Part shown: piece by piece, positions 36,711 through 44,917 of the stretch
Position numbering within the stretch: position 1 is the first letter of the stretch
How the letters are laid out: each line of letters begins with the position of its first letter
Assembly (NCBI RefSeq): GCF_014202215.1
Contig: NZ_JACHGB010000002.1
Coordinates: forward strand, 434,001 to 498,000
Direction: 5' to 3'
DNA length: 64,000 nucleotides
From: Quisquiliibacterium transsilvanicum
GTDB taxonomy: Bacteria > Pseudomonadota > Gammaproteobacteria > Burkholderiales > Burkholderiaceae_E
The notes under the pieces: generated by a model
What the model was told of the DNA's origin: nothing
The model's database searches: none
Seen by the model: only the letters and a program-made list of their open reading frames with translations
Translations under genes and position numbers: made by a program

Positions 36711-38075
36711 ATGTTCGCCTTCCCCACCGACAACGCGGGCCGCACGCGGCTGCTCCCGGCCTCGATCCCTTTCCGGTTCTTCGCCGCGGCGTCGGCCTTC
36801 CAGCTTGCCGCCTGGCTGCTGCTGGCGCTCGCCGACGGGCTTCCGGAAGGCGGGGCCGGCGGGCTCGGGCCGGGCGTTGCGGTGCTGCACCTCTTCACGC
36901 TGGGCAGCCTGGCGATGACTGCGATCGGCGCGAGCCTGCAGCTGCTGCCGGTCGCGCTGGTGCAGTCGGTGCGTCCGCCCCGGCTTGCGGCGGCGGTATG
37001 GTGGCTGCTCGTGCCCGGGGTCGCGCTGCTGTGCGCCGGCATGGCGCTGCGCGACCCGGCGCTGGCGATCGCGGGCGCGCTGCCGGTGGCAGTCGCGCTG
37101 GCGCTTCACGCCGTCCTGCTGGTCACGCTGCTCGTGGGGGCGAAGCGGCAGCGCGCGCTGACCTGGCATGCATGGCTCGCGCTGGCCTGCCTGGCGGCAA
37201 CCATCGTCTCGGGGCCTGCGCTGGTGCTGCACTACCGGCTGGGCTGGCTTGCCGATCCGGGCGGGGTGGCGCTCGCCCACCTGATGCTGGCGGGCTACGG
37301 CTTCATGGGCCTGCTCGCCACCGGCTTCTCCTACCTGCTGCTGCCGATGTTCGCGGTGGCGAAGGGGCCGGGCGAGGACCTGCAGCGGCGCGTGCTCGCA
37401 GTGCTGGCGGCGTCGCTGCTCGTCGGGGTCGTCCTTGCGCTCGCGGACGTTCCGCGCGGCTGGCTCGCGATGCCGGCGGCCAGCGCAGCCGCGGCGGCCG
37501 CAGTGCATGCCTGGCAGCTGCAGCGCACGCTGGCGCGCCGCCGCAATCGCGAGGGGCCCTGGTCGAGGATGCTGATGCGCGCCGGCTGGATCTGCATGCT
37601 CGCCAGCCTTGTGGTCGGTGCTGCGCTGGCCGCGGGGGCGGGCGCGGTGGGCACGGTGGGCACGGTGGGCACGGTGGGCGTGGTAGGGGCGACGCCGGCG
37701 AGGCTCGGCCTGGTGTTCGTCGCGCTGATGGTGCCTGGCTGGCTGCTGTCGTTCGAACTGGCGGTGCTGTTGCGCATCCTGCCCTTCCTTAGCGCGGTTC
37801 ACGCGAAGCTCCGGGGCGGCCGGATGCCGGCCTTGCCGGCGGTGGTGCGGCCATCGCTGGCCTGGGCCGTGGCGGGGCTGCATCTCGCTGCGCTTGCGCT
37901 TCTGCTGGCGGGGCTGTCGCTAGGAGAGGAGCATGCGGTGCGCGCCGCGGGGATCTCCGGCGCCGCGGGCGCTGCAGCACTGCTGCTCTTCCAGGCATCG
38001 GTATGGCGGCGGGCGGGCCGGCAGAACGCGGATTCCTTGATCGCAGACAAGGATCGCGGTGCTGGGTGCCGATAG
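36711..38075 (+). CDS. polytopic membrane protein, distantly haem-copper-subunit-I/NnrS-like
   Basis: A 454-residue protein with about 12 hydrophobic segments. His residues occur in membrane-helix contexts reminiscent of haem-copper oxidase subunit I or NnrS-type proteins: VLHLFTLGSLAMTAIGASLQLLPV and LVLHYRLGW...ALAHLMLAGYGFMG. No complete ligand set for haem or copper is evident, so function is unknown. It precedes, convergently, the NO reductase-like cluster. An in-frame 9-bp repeat encodes G-T-V repeats in a loop (residues about 312-323). It probably forms an operon with the Usp gene. Confidence 0.6.
   Translation: MFAFPTDNAGRTRLLPASIPFRFFAAASAFQLAAWLLLALADGLPEGGAGGLGPGVAVLHLFTLGSLAMTAIGASLQLLPVALVQSVRPPRLAAAVWWLLVPGVALLCAGMALRDPALAIAGALPVAVALALHAVLLVTLLVGAKRQRALTWHAWLALACLAATIVSGPALVLHYRLGWLADPGGVALAHLMLAGYGFMGLLATGFSYLLLPMFAVAKGPGEDLQRRVLAVLAASLLVGVVLALADVPRGWLAMPAASAAAAAAVHAWQLQRTLARRRNREGPWSRMLMRAGWICMLASLVVGAALAAGAGAVGTVGTVGTVGVVGATPARLGLVFVALMVPGWLLSFELAVLLRILPFLSAVHAKLRGGRMPALPAVVRPSLAWAVAGLHLAALALLLAGLSLGEEHAVRAAGISGAAGAAALLLFQASVWRRAGRQNADSLIADKDRGAGCR
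37646..37681 (+). repeat. in-frame 9-bp tandem repeat GGTGGGCAC, four copies
   Basis: Three perfect copies and one degenerate copy of GGTGGGCAC inside the polytopic membrane protein gene, encoding repeated G-T-V between two membrane helices. Copy-number change would lengthen or shorten this loop without shifting the frame. Confidence 0.85.
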
Positions 38076-38084
38076 CATTCGACT

Positions 38085-38108
38085 ACACCGTCCTCCTGGT
38101 GTTTTTTT
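38085..38108 (+). terminator. Rho-independent terminator after the polytopic membrane protein
   Basis: Arms ACACC and GGTGT around an 8-nt loop, directly followed by a run of seven T. It begins 10 nt after the stop at 38075. Confidence 0.65.
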
Positions 38109-38109
38109 G

Positions 38110-38153
38110 GGGCGAGCTTCCGGTCTTCGGATCTGGGCTCGCCCGTTTTGTTT
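38110..38153 (+). terminator. second terminator between convergent genes
   Basis: Arms GGGCGAGC and GCTCGCCC (8 bp) around a 19-nt loop, followed by GTTTTGTTT on the plus strand. Together with the preceding T7 hairpin it insulates the plus-strand operon from the convergent cytochrome b fusion gene. Confidence 0.7.
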
Positions 38154-38174
38154 CCAGTGGTCGGTGCGCCGCCC

Positions 38175-40070
38175 TCAGCGTCCGCCCGCAGGAACGAAGG
38201 CGTCGGAGAAGCAGGCGTCCTCGGACAGCCCCTGGGCGACGAAGGCCGGGCGCGCCGCCTCCACCATCCGCACCGAGCCGCACGCATAGACCGCGTATCC
38301 GGACAGATCGGGATGGTCGGCGAGGATGGCTTCGTGGACCAGGCCGATGCGGCCCTTCCATCGGTCTTCGGGTGAGGGCTCGGAGAGCACCGGCACGAAG
38401 CGGAAGTTCGGGTGCTCCTGCGCCCAGCGCTCGGGCAGCTCCGCCATGTAGAGGTCGCGCCGGCTGCGCACGCCCCAGTACAGGATCAGCGGGCGCTCGA
38501 TGCCGAGGATGAAGGCCTGTTCCAGCAGGCTCTTGACCGGTGCGAAGCCGGTGGCGCCCGCCACGAAGATCAGCGGCTTGTCGCTGGGCTCGTGCAGCGT
38601 GAAGCTGCCGACCGGGCCCTCGAAGCGCACGCTGTCGCCGACCTTCATCGTCTCGAACAGCGCGGTGGTGAAGCGTCCGCCGGGCACCAGCCGAACGTGC
38701 AGTTCGATCGTGCCGGTGCTGCCCGACGGGCCGGTGAACGAGTAGCTGCGGCGTTCACCGCCGTCGAGGATGACGTTGATGTACTGCCCGGCTTCGAACG
38801 CGATCCGTTCGCCCTCGGGCAGGCGCAGCGCCAGCAGCATGACGTCATGCCCGATCGGGTCCAGGCGCTCGATGCGCGCCGCGTACTCGCGGATCTCGGT
38901 GCCCCGCCTGGCCGCATCCTCTTCGTACTCGAACTCGACGTCGGATTTCGCGCAGGCGCAGCACAGCAGGATCCGGCCTGCCAGCCGCTCCTGCTCGCTG
39001 AGCGCGCTGGCCTGGTAGCCGGTCATCTCGACCTCGCCGCCGATCATGGTGGCCTTGCACACGCCGCAGCCGCCCGAGCGGCACTCGTAGGGAAGGGCGA
39101 TGCCGGCGCGCAGTCCGGCGTCGAGCAGGGTTTCGCCGTCGCGCACCGGCGCGCTGATGCGGCCAGGATGGACCGTCATCTGCATCGGCGCGCCCTTGCC
39201 CGCGCGCTTGGGCGGCAGCCAGGGCAGGGCGACCAGCAGCAGCGTGGCCCCGCCCACCGCGAGCCACAGCTTGATCGGATCCCAGGCGTAGATCAGCGGG
39301 TAGACGGTGAGGTAGAACCAGTCGAAGGACACCGTCTGCGGCGTGGTGGCGAGGTTGGCGGGCGGGCCGCTGACCACCGGCTTGACCAGCGCGAGCGCCA
39401 CCAGCATCAGCACCAGGCCGATCGCCAGCCGCCGGGGCGGCACCAGCGCCGCGCGCGGCACCCGCTGCGTGTGGATCCACAGCGCGAGCAGCATTACCAG
39501 CGGAATGCCGATGTGCAGGAAGGACAGCAGCGAGAAGAGCCGGTCGCTCACCGCCTCCGGCGAGATGAAGTTGCGCGTGAGGATGCCGTTGAAGACGGGC
39601 AGCGCGTCCATCCACTCGGTGGTGGCGACCACGACGAACTGCGCGAGCTGATCCCAGGGCAGCATGAAGCCGTTGATGCCCGAGGCGTAGACCAGCCACA
39701 GCACCACGACTCCCGACACCCAGGAGAAGGCCCGGAAGCTGCGGTAGCGGTCGAACACGAAGTGGCGCAGCATGTGCAGCAGCATCGTCAGCACCATCGC
39801 GTCGGACGCGTAGCGGTGCACGCTTCGCAGGATGCCGCCGGCGAACCACTGGCCGCTCGTGATCCGCTCCATCGACGAGTAGGTCGTTTGCAGGCCCGTC
39901 TCGTAGAACGCGTACAGGTACAGCCCGCTCGCCACCACGATCCAGAACATCCAGTAGCTGATCGTGCCGAGGTAGTACATCGGGTTCAGGCGATCGCCGA
40001 ACACCCGGTTGCCGACGGCCTCGAAGCGCAGGAACACCCACTGGCCGAGTTTCTGGATCTGCTTCAGCAC
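38175..40070 (-). CDS. cytochrome b fused to 2Fe-2S ferredoxin and FAD/NAD(P) reductase
   Basis: A 631-residue fusion. Residues 1-260 are a cytochrome b N-terminal domain (b6-like) with all four haem-ligating His, spaced 14 apart: H85/H99 and H186/H200. Further membrane helices run to about 305. A plant-type 2Fe-2S domain follows (ECRSGGCGVC near 329-337 and LCCAC near 370), then a ferredoxin reductase-type FAD domain (RRSYSFTG) and an NAD(P) domain (VAGATGFAPVKSLLEQ). It could pass electrons between NAD(P)H and the quinone pool or a membrane acceptor. The start is GTG 40070 with AGGGAG upstream, 13 bp after ctaA, so the two form an operon. A similar fusion has, from memory, been noted in Accumulibacter. 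Confidence 0.88.
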   Translation of the reverse strand: MLKQIQKLGQWVFLRFEAVGNRVFGDRLNPMYYLGTISYWMFWIVVASGLYLYAFYETGLQTTYSSMERITSGQWFAGGILRSVHRYASDAMVLTMLLHMLRHFVFDRYRSFRAFSWVSGVVVLWLVYASGINGFMLPWDQLAQFVVVATTEWMDALPVFNGILTRNFISPEAVSDRLFSLLSFLHIGIPLVMLLALWIHTQRVPRAALVPPRRLAIGLVLMLVALALVKPVVSGPPANLATTPQTVSFDWFYLTVYPLIYAWDPIKLWLAVGGATLLLVALPWLPPKRAGKGAPMQMTVHPGRISAPVRDGETLLDAGLRAGIALPYECRSGGCGVCKATMIGGEVEMTGYQASALSEQERLAGRILLCCACAKSDVEFEYEEDAARRGTEIREYAARIERLDPIGHDVMLLALRLPEGERIAFEAGQYINVILDGGERRSYSFTGPSGSTGTIELHVRLVPGGRFTTALFETMKVGDSVRFEGPVGSFTLHEPSDKPLIFVAGATGFAPVKSLLEQAFILGIERPLILYWGVRSRRDLYMAELPERWAQEHPNFRFVPVLSEPSPEDRWKGRIGLVHEAILADHPDLSGYAVYACGSVRMVEAARPAFVAQGLSEDACFSDAFVPAGGR

Positions 40071-40083
40071 ATGCGGCTCCCTG

Positions 40084-41175
40084 TCATGCGTGCCGCCCTT
40101 CGGCGGTTCGCAGCGAATGGTTGACGGCCAGTGCCGCCATGAACACCAGCGCCGCCACGCCCTGGTGCGTCGCGCCCAGGCCGACCGGCACTGCGGCCAG
40201 CAGCGTCGCGATGCCAAGGGTAACCTGCAGCGCCACCAGAGCCAGCAGCAGGTGCGCGGTGCGCGTCGCCCGGTCGCCCGCCCCGGCGCGGCGCACGCGC
40301 AGCCACAGCAGCGGCGCCAGGACGGCGAGCAGCCAGGCGCCAAGGCGATGATCGAACTGCACCGTGGCCATGTTCCAGAAGAAATTGCGCCACCACGGCT
40401 CCAGCATCAGGATCTCGGGCGGAACCCAGTGCCCGTTCATCAGCGGGAAGGTGTTGTAGGCCTTGCCGGCCCGGATGCCCGCGACCAGCCCGCCGGTCAG
40501 CACCATCCACACCACCGCGCCGGTCACCCAGAAGGACAGCCGGCGGGCGCCCCGCAATGCAGCACCGCCGCCCTGCAGCCGGCGCGGGTGCAGCAGATCG
40601 AGCGCCACCCACAGCATCGCCCCGAGGATGAGGAACGCGAGCGACAGGTGGGCGGTGAGCCGGAACTGCGACACCCGCGGATCGTCGACCAGGCCGGACT
40701 TGACCATGTACCAGCCCATCGCGCCCTGCAGTCCGCCAAGCACGAAAATGCCCGCGAGCTTCAGGCCCAGCCGCGCGCCGACGCGGCCGGTAGCTGCGAA
40801 CCAGAGCAGCGGCAGCAGGAAGACGATGCCGATCAGCCGGCCGAGCAGCCGGTGGAAGTACTCCCACCAGAAGATTCCCTTGAAGTCCTGCAGCGACATC
40901 GCGTGGTTGACCAGGCGGCCTTCGGGCGTCTGGCGGTACTTCTCGAAAGTTTCCAGCCACTGCGCGTCGTTCAGCGGCGGCAGCGTGCCGACGATGGGCG
41001 CCCACTCGACGATGGACAGCCCCGAATGGGTGAGCCTGGTGACGCCGCCCACCACGATCATCGCCAGCACCAGCGCGCAGCAGGCGAGCAGCCAGGACGC
41101 CACCGCGCGAGGCGAGCGGCTGCCCGCATTCATGGTTGGCGCAAATGATCGATCGAAAATGTTGCTTTGCGTCAT
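40084..41175 (-). CDS. ctaA: haem A synthase, CtaA/COX15 family (first copy)
   Basis: A polytopic protein of about 363 residues that oxidises haem O to haem A. Family features include VVGGVTRLTHSGLSIVEW, WWEYFHRLLGRLIG (His ligand), QGAMGWYMVKSGL, and the second-half His in VQFDHRLGAWLLA. The start is unclear: ATG 41175 is used here, but an ATG 16 codons upstream (41223) is in frame and neither has a good ribosome binding site. It diverges from the oxidase small subunit, sharing a promoter region with an FNR/DNR-type box. It implies that the neighbouring enzyme uses a-type haem. Confidence 0.9.
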   Translation of the reverse strand: MTQSNIFDRSFAPTMNAGSRSPRAVASWLLACCALVLAMIVVGGVTRLTHSGLSIVEWAPIVGTLPPLNDAQWLETFEKYRQTPEGRLVNHAMSLQDFKGIFWWEYFHRLLGRLIGIVFLLPLLWFAATGRVGARLGLKLAGIFVLGGLQGAMGWYMVKSGLVDDPRVSQFRLTAHLSLAFLILGAMLWVALDLLHPRRLQGGGAALRGARRLSFWVTGAVVWMVLTGGLVAGIRAGKAYNTFPLMNGHWVPPEILMLEPWWRNFFWNMATVQFDHRLGAWLLAVLAPLLWLRVRRAGAGDRATRTAHLLLALVALQVTLGIATLLAAVPVGLGATHQGVAALVFMAALAVNHSLRTAEGRHA

Positions 41176-41269
41176 GACGTCAGGGCTGGGTGCGTGTGAG
41201 GATGCATTCAAGCGTCGTTCCATCGGGCCGGAAATGCCGCGAGGTTACTCGGGGGTGCATGTAGAACCT

Positions 41270-41283
41270 TTGACTGCGATCAA
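41270..41283. promoter_or_regulatory. FNR/DNR/NnrR-type box upstream of the oxidoreductase operon
   Basis: TTGAC-TGCG-ATCAA, a symmetric match to the Crp/Fnr-family consensus TTGAT-N4-ATCAA. It lies in the divergent region, 70 nt before the small-subunit ATG and 95 nt before the ctaA start used here, so it may control both directions. Confidence 0.7.
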
Positions 41284-41353
41284 GGCGGCTTGGGGGGCGA
41301 AATCAGGAACATCGCTGCCACGAGTTAAAAAACAAACTGGAGGGAGAACGATC

Positions 41354-41539
41354 ATGGCCGAACCATCGAACGAAGACCGCGCCGCGGGAACCGAAGAAGA
41401 GCGGATTCCGGTGATGCAGCAGGTGCTGGATAACCCGTTCCTGCTGCTGTTCATCGGTGTGGCCATGCCCACGATCCTCTACATCCTCTGGGGGGTGATG
41501 GAGATCGCGACGGTTCCCGTCAGTCCGCTGTCCAAGTGA
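41354..41539 (+). CDS. small single-TM subunit of the haem-copper oxidoreductase
   Basis: A 61-residue protein: a charged N-terminus (about 20 residues, rich in Glu and Arg) followed by one membrane helix (about 29-50, LLLFIGVAMPTILYILWGVM). It is the first gene of the oxidoreductase operon, preceded by GGAGGGAGAACG. Its size and position recall subunit IIa-like small helices of ba3-type oxidases or the small subunit of NOR-like enzymes. No metal ligands are seen. Confidence 0.75.
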   Translation: MAEPSNEDRAAGTEEERIPVMQQVLDNPFLLLFIGVAMPTILYILWGVMEIATVPVSPLSK

Positions 41540-41558
41540 CCGCGCCGAGGAGAATGCC

Positions 41559-42098
41559 ATGAGCGCAATCCTGCCTCCGCCGCGGCGGATATGGTGGAAG
41601 GAACCCGTCGACAAGGTCGAGATCATCTGGATCGTGATCGCCTTCGTCTGGTGCATGATCATGTTCTTCATGATGCCGTACTGGCATGTGTACGGTAAGC
41701 AGAACCTCTCTCCAGAAACCTACAAGGTCAGGCCCGAGCTGTTCGCCAGGGCCTCGCAGGAGATGGTGGACAAGTACACAGTGCGCACCGAGACCGAGCT
41801 CAAGATCCCGGTGGTCGCGCCGCCCGCCGGCAGCGACGTCTACCTGATCGCGCGCCTCTGGGACTGGTGGCCCATCCTCGAGCTGGAGAAGGACAAGACC
41901 TACCGCCTGCACCTCACGGCGATGGACTACCAGCACGGCTTCTCCCTGCAGCCCGAGAACATCAACATCCAGGTGCTTCCCGGGTATCAGCACGTGATCA
42001 CGATCCAGCCCAACCGTTCGGGCACCTACGCGATCGTCTGCAACGAGTTCTGCGGCATCGGGCACCACAAGATGGTCTCGAAGCTGTACGTGAAGTAA
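41559..42098 (+). CDS. CuA-containing subunit II of a NOR-like haem-copper enzyme
   Basis: A 179-residue protein with one N-terminal membrane helix (about 20-42) and a cupredoxin domain. The binuclear CuA site is complete: C-N-E-F-C-G-I-G-H-H-K-M supplies two Cys, His and Met, and an earlier His is in AMDYQHGFSL. It receives electrons from a soluble donor such as cytochrome c or a blue copper protein and passes them to subunit I. The single helix is as in ba3 or NOR-like subunit II; A-type oxidases have two. In norSY-type clusters the counterpart is NorS. Confidence 0.9.
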   Translation: MSAILPPPRRIWWKEPVDKVEIIWIVIAFVWCMIMFFMMPYWHVYGKQNLSPETYKVRPELFARASQEMVDKYTVRTETELKIPVVAPPAGSDVYLIARLWDWWPILELEKDKTYRLHLTAMDYQHGFSLQPENINIQVLPGYQHVITIQPNRSGTYAIVCNEFCGIGHHKMVSKLYVK

Positions 42099-42107
42099 GG
42101 GGGCACC

Positions 42108-43814
42108 ATGGCAACCGCCGCACCGATGTTCCGTGTCTGCCCCCGCTCGGGGCTGCAGTTCCACAAGTCGGCCGAGACGCTGATCAAGCTCAACGCCGTC
42201 GCCGCAGTCGTCGCGCTGCTGGTCGGGGGCGTGCTCGCGCTTCTGATCACGCTCACGCGCTGGCAGGCGATCCACCTGATCGACGCCGACAATTTCTATC
42301 TGTTCCTGACCGCGCACGGGCTCGACATGCTCGTGGTCTGGATCATCTTCTTCGAGATCGCGATCCTGTATTTCTGCTCGTCGACCCTGCTGCGCTGTCG
42401 ATTGGCAACGCCACGGATCGCCTGGCTCGGGTTCGCACTGATGGTGATCGGCACCATCACCTTCAACGTGGCCATCTTCACCGGCAACGCGACGGTGATG
42501 ATGACCTCGTACGTGCCGATGCCGGCCCATCCGGCCTTCTACCTCGGCCTGATCCTGTTCGCCGTGGGCGCGCTGATCGGCTGCTTCGTCTTCCTGGGCA
42601 CACTGGTGGTCGCCAAGGCGGAGAAGACCTACGAAGGCTCGGTGCCGCTGGTCACCTTCGGCGCGCTGACCGCCTGCATCATCGCGATCTTCACGATCGC
42701 CTCGGGCGCGATCATCCTGATCCCGACCTGGCTCTGGTCGATCGGCTACATCTCGCACATCGATCCCGCGATGTACCGGGTCATCTGGTGGGCCTTCGGG
42801 CATTCGTCGCAGCAGATCAACGTCAGCGCCCACGTGGCGGTCTGGTACGCCATCGCCGCGATCGTGTTCGGCGCCAGGCCGATGTCCGAGCGCATCAGCC
42901 GCACGGCCTTCCTGCTCTACATCTGCTTCCTGCAGCTGGCCAGCGCGCACCACATCCTCGCCGATCCGGCGGTGGGCACCGAGTGGAAGATCTTCAACAC
43001 CAGCTATGCGATGTACCTGGCGGTGCTGGCGTCGATGATCCACGGTCTGACGGTGCCTGGCGCGATCGAGGTCGCGCAGCGCGAGAAGGGCTACACCAAG
43101 GGTCTGTTCGAGTGGTTGCGCAAGGCGCCATGGGGCAACCCGGTGTTCTCGGGCATGTTCATCTCGCTGATCGGCTTCGGATTCCTGGGCGGCATCTCCG
43201 GCGTGATGATGGGCACCGAGCAGCTGAACATGATCATCCACAACACGATCTACGTGCCCGGCCACTTCCACGCCACGGTGGTGATCGGCACCACGCTCGC
43301 GTTCATGTCGATGACCTACTTCCTGCTGCCCACGCTGTTCAACCGGGAGATGATCCTGCCGGGCTGGGCGAAGTGGCAGCCGTACGTCTTCGGCCTGGGG
43401 ATGGGCGTGTTCACGCTGGCGATGATGGGCGCGGGCACGCTGGGCGTTCCGCGCAGGCACTGGGACATCACCTTCGCAGGCGCCGCGCTGCCCTACGAGT
43501 TCCCGGGCGCGGCGCTGCTGATGATCGCGATCTTCGGCGTGGCCGGGGTCATTGCGGTGATCGGTGGGGCGATGTACATCATCATCACCGTCGGTACGCT
43601 GCTGTTCGGCAAGAAGCTCGATGCGGGCGCCTACACCCACAAGGTCGACCCGCTGCGCCTGCCGATGCAGGCGGCGCTCAGCGGCCACGGCGGTCACGGT
43701 GGCGGCTTCGCTGCGCCGGGCACCTTCGTGTTCGCGCTGGTCTTCCTGGTGGCCTTCATCCTCTACTACTTCGTGAACTGGAAGTACCTGTCCACGGTGT
43801 GGGGGCTCAGCTGA
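42108..43814 (+). CDS. haem-copper oxidoreductase subunit I with Gln at the Tyr position, NOR-like
   Basis: A 568-residue protein with 12 or more membrane helices. Haem and copper ligands are present: H70 (low-spin haem, in TAHGLDML), H232 (CuB, in AFGHSSQQ), H281/H282 (CuB, in SAHHILAD), H386 and H388 (in VPGHFHAT). In O2-reducing A- and B-type oxidases a Tyr four residues after the first CuB His is cross-linked to it; here that residue is Gln236. A Glu (E83) sits in helix II. These features, with nnrS and SenC neighbours, favour a nitric oxide reductase of the sNOR/eNOR kind over an O2 reductase. The C-terminus has a His/Gly-rich loop (GHGGHGGG). Confidence 0.88.
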   Translation: MATAAPMFRVCPRSGLQFHKSAETLIKLNAVAAVVALLVGGVLALLITLTRWQAIHLIDADNFYLFLTAHGLDMLVVWIIFFEIAILYFCSSTLLRCRLATPRIAWLGFALMVIGTITFNVAIFTGNATVMMTSYVPMPAHPAFYLGLILFAVGALIGCFVFLGTLVVAKAEKTYEGSVPLVTFGALTACIIAIFTIASGAIILIPTWLWSIGYISHIDPAMYRVIWWAFGHSSQQINVSAHVAVWYAIAAIVFGARPMSERISRTAFLLYICFLQLASAHHILADPAVGTEWKIFNTSYAMYLAVLASMIHGLTVPGAIEVAQREKGYTKGLFEWLRKAPWGNPVFSGMFISLIGFGFLGGISGVMMGTEQLNMIIHNTIYVPGHFHATVVIGTTLAFMSMTYFLLPTLFNREMILPGWAKWQPYVFGLGMGVFTLAMMGAGTLGVPRRHWDITFAGAALPYEFPGAALLMIAIFGVAGVIAVIGGAMYIIITVGTLLFGKKLDAGAYTHKVDPLRLPMQAALSGHGGHGGGFAAPGTFVFALVFLVAFILYYFVNWKYLSTVWGLS

Positions 43815-44755
43815 CTGGGATCCCGCGGACGCGGGAACGGGCTGGCGCGGCGCAGGCCGGCCCGTTTCCCGCGGCACGTTCCCTGGCGCCGGCCCGCCGG
43901 CGCAACACCGAAGCGGCGAGGCCGGCGCGTTGGTTCCGATCCCGTCTCGCAGCGCTGCTGGCGGTGATCGCAGTCTTCCTTGCGGCGCTGCCCGGCCTTC
44001 TGCCCGCCGCTCATGCGCAGGAGAAGGAAGCGGAGAAGGACTGGCGCGCGGTGCTCGCGGTCAGCCAGGCGGCGATGGGGCGCGAGATCGGCGACTTCCG
44101 CTTCACCGACAGCAAGGGCAGGGAGGTCGCGTTCGCCGACTTCCGCGGCCGGCCGCTGCTGGTCAGCTTCGTGTACACCGGCTGCTTCCAGGCCTGCCCG
44201 GTGGCGACCAAGTTCCTGATGGAGGCGGTGGAGACGGCGCGCAAGGCGCTCGGCGACGACCGCTTCAGCGTGGTGTCGATCGGCTTCAACCAGCCCTTCG
44301 ACAATCCGGTGGCGATGGCGTCCTTCGCGCGGCAGAACGGCATCGACGATCCGCGCTGGTTCTTCCTCACCCCGCGCGCCGGCGAAGTGGAGGCGCTGAC
44401 GCAGCGATTCGGCTTCGTCTACGAGGCCACGCCCAAGGGCTTCGATCACGTCACCCAGGTCAGCGTCGTGGATCCGAAGGGCGTGATCTACCGGCAGGTG
44501 TACGGCGAGAACTTCGACCTGCCGATGCTGGTGCAGCCGCTCAAGGAACTCCTCTCCGGCCAGGCCTCCGAGTCGTTCACCGTGGAGAACGTCTGGGAGA
44601 AGGTGAAGCTCTACTGCACGGTGTACGACCCCAACTCGGGCGGCTACCGGGTCAACTACGGGATCTTCTTCGAGATCTTCGCGGGACTGACCACGCTGGG
44701 CGCGATCGCCTGGGTGGTGATCCGGGAGCTGCGCAGGCGGCCGCGCGGCGCATGA
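43799..44755 (+). CDS. SCO1/SenC copper chaperone with C-terminal membrane anchor
   Basis: A thioredoxin-fold protein that delivers copper to the CuA site. The copper motif is T-G-C-F-Q-A-C-P (CxxxCP) with the distal His in GFDHVTQVSVVDPKG. A signal-like hydrophobic segment precedes PAAHAQ, and a C-terminal membrane helix (IFAGLTTLGAIAWVVI) follows the domain. The start is unresolved: GTG 43799 (overlapping subunit I) is the only canonical codon before the signal region, but it gives a long Arg-rich leader and places a hairpin inside the gene. A non-canonical CTG downstream is possible. SenC also accompanies norSY in ammonia oxidisers. Confidence 0.8.
   Translation: MGAQLTGIPRTRERAGAAQAGPFPAARSLAPARRRNTEAARPARWFRSRLAALLAVIAVFLAALPGLLPAAHAQEKEAEKDWRAVLAVSQAAMGREIGDFRFTDSKGREVAFADFRGRPLLVSFVYTGCFQACPVATKFLMEAVETARKALGDDRFSVVSIGFNQPFDNPVAMASFARQNGIDDPRWFFLTPRAGEVEALTQRFGFVYEATPKGFDHVTQVSVVDPKGVIYRQVYGENFDLPMLVQPLKELLSGQASESFTVENVWEKVKLYCTVYDPNSGGYRVNYGIFFEIFAGLTTLGAIAWVVIRELRRRPRGA
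43836..43866 (+). other. hairpin just after subunit I
   Basis: AACGGGCTGGC pairs with GCCGGCCCGTT (10 of 11 positions) around a 9-nt loop, 22 nt after the subunit I stop. It may attenuate transcription so that the SCO protein is made in smaller amount than the structural subunits. Confidence 0.4.
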
Positions 44756-44828
44756 TCCAGCGCGCGTGCGAACCGGCAGGCCGATGCGCGCCCGCCGCTG
44801 CCCAGGCCCGTCCGTCGGGCACGTTGAC

Positions 44829-44842
44829 TTGACGCGGATCAA
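44829..44842. promoter_or_regulatory. FNR/DNR/NnrR-type box upstream of the cytochrome b-ferredoxin operon
   Basis: TTGAC-GCGG-ATCAA, with the same half sites as the box at 41270. It lies 76 nt before the ATG at 44918 and suggests that this five-gene set has its own promoter under the same regulator. Confidence 0.7.
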
Positions 44843-44917
44843 AGCCTGCTGCCCTCGGTGCAGCGGACGATCGGCACATGGGAGGCCCGTCTGGCTCCTG
44901 CGCTCCCGCCGATCCAG

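Noticed and set aside
42108-43814. Annotation as an ordinary aa3- or ba3-type cytochrome c oxidase
   Set aside because: The cross-linked Tyr is replaced by Gln, and the neighbours (nnrS, SenC, FNR-type boxes) favour NO reduction, although O2 reduction is not formally excluded.
41867-44755. 962-codon open frame continuous with the SCO gene
   Set aside because: Only its last third encodes SCO; the part before about 43800 is an out-of-frame shadow of subunits II and I.
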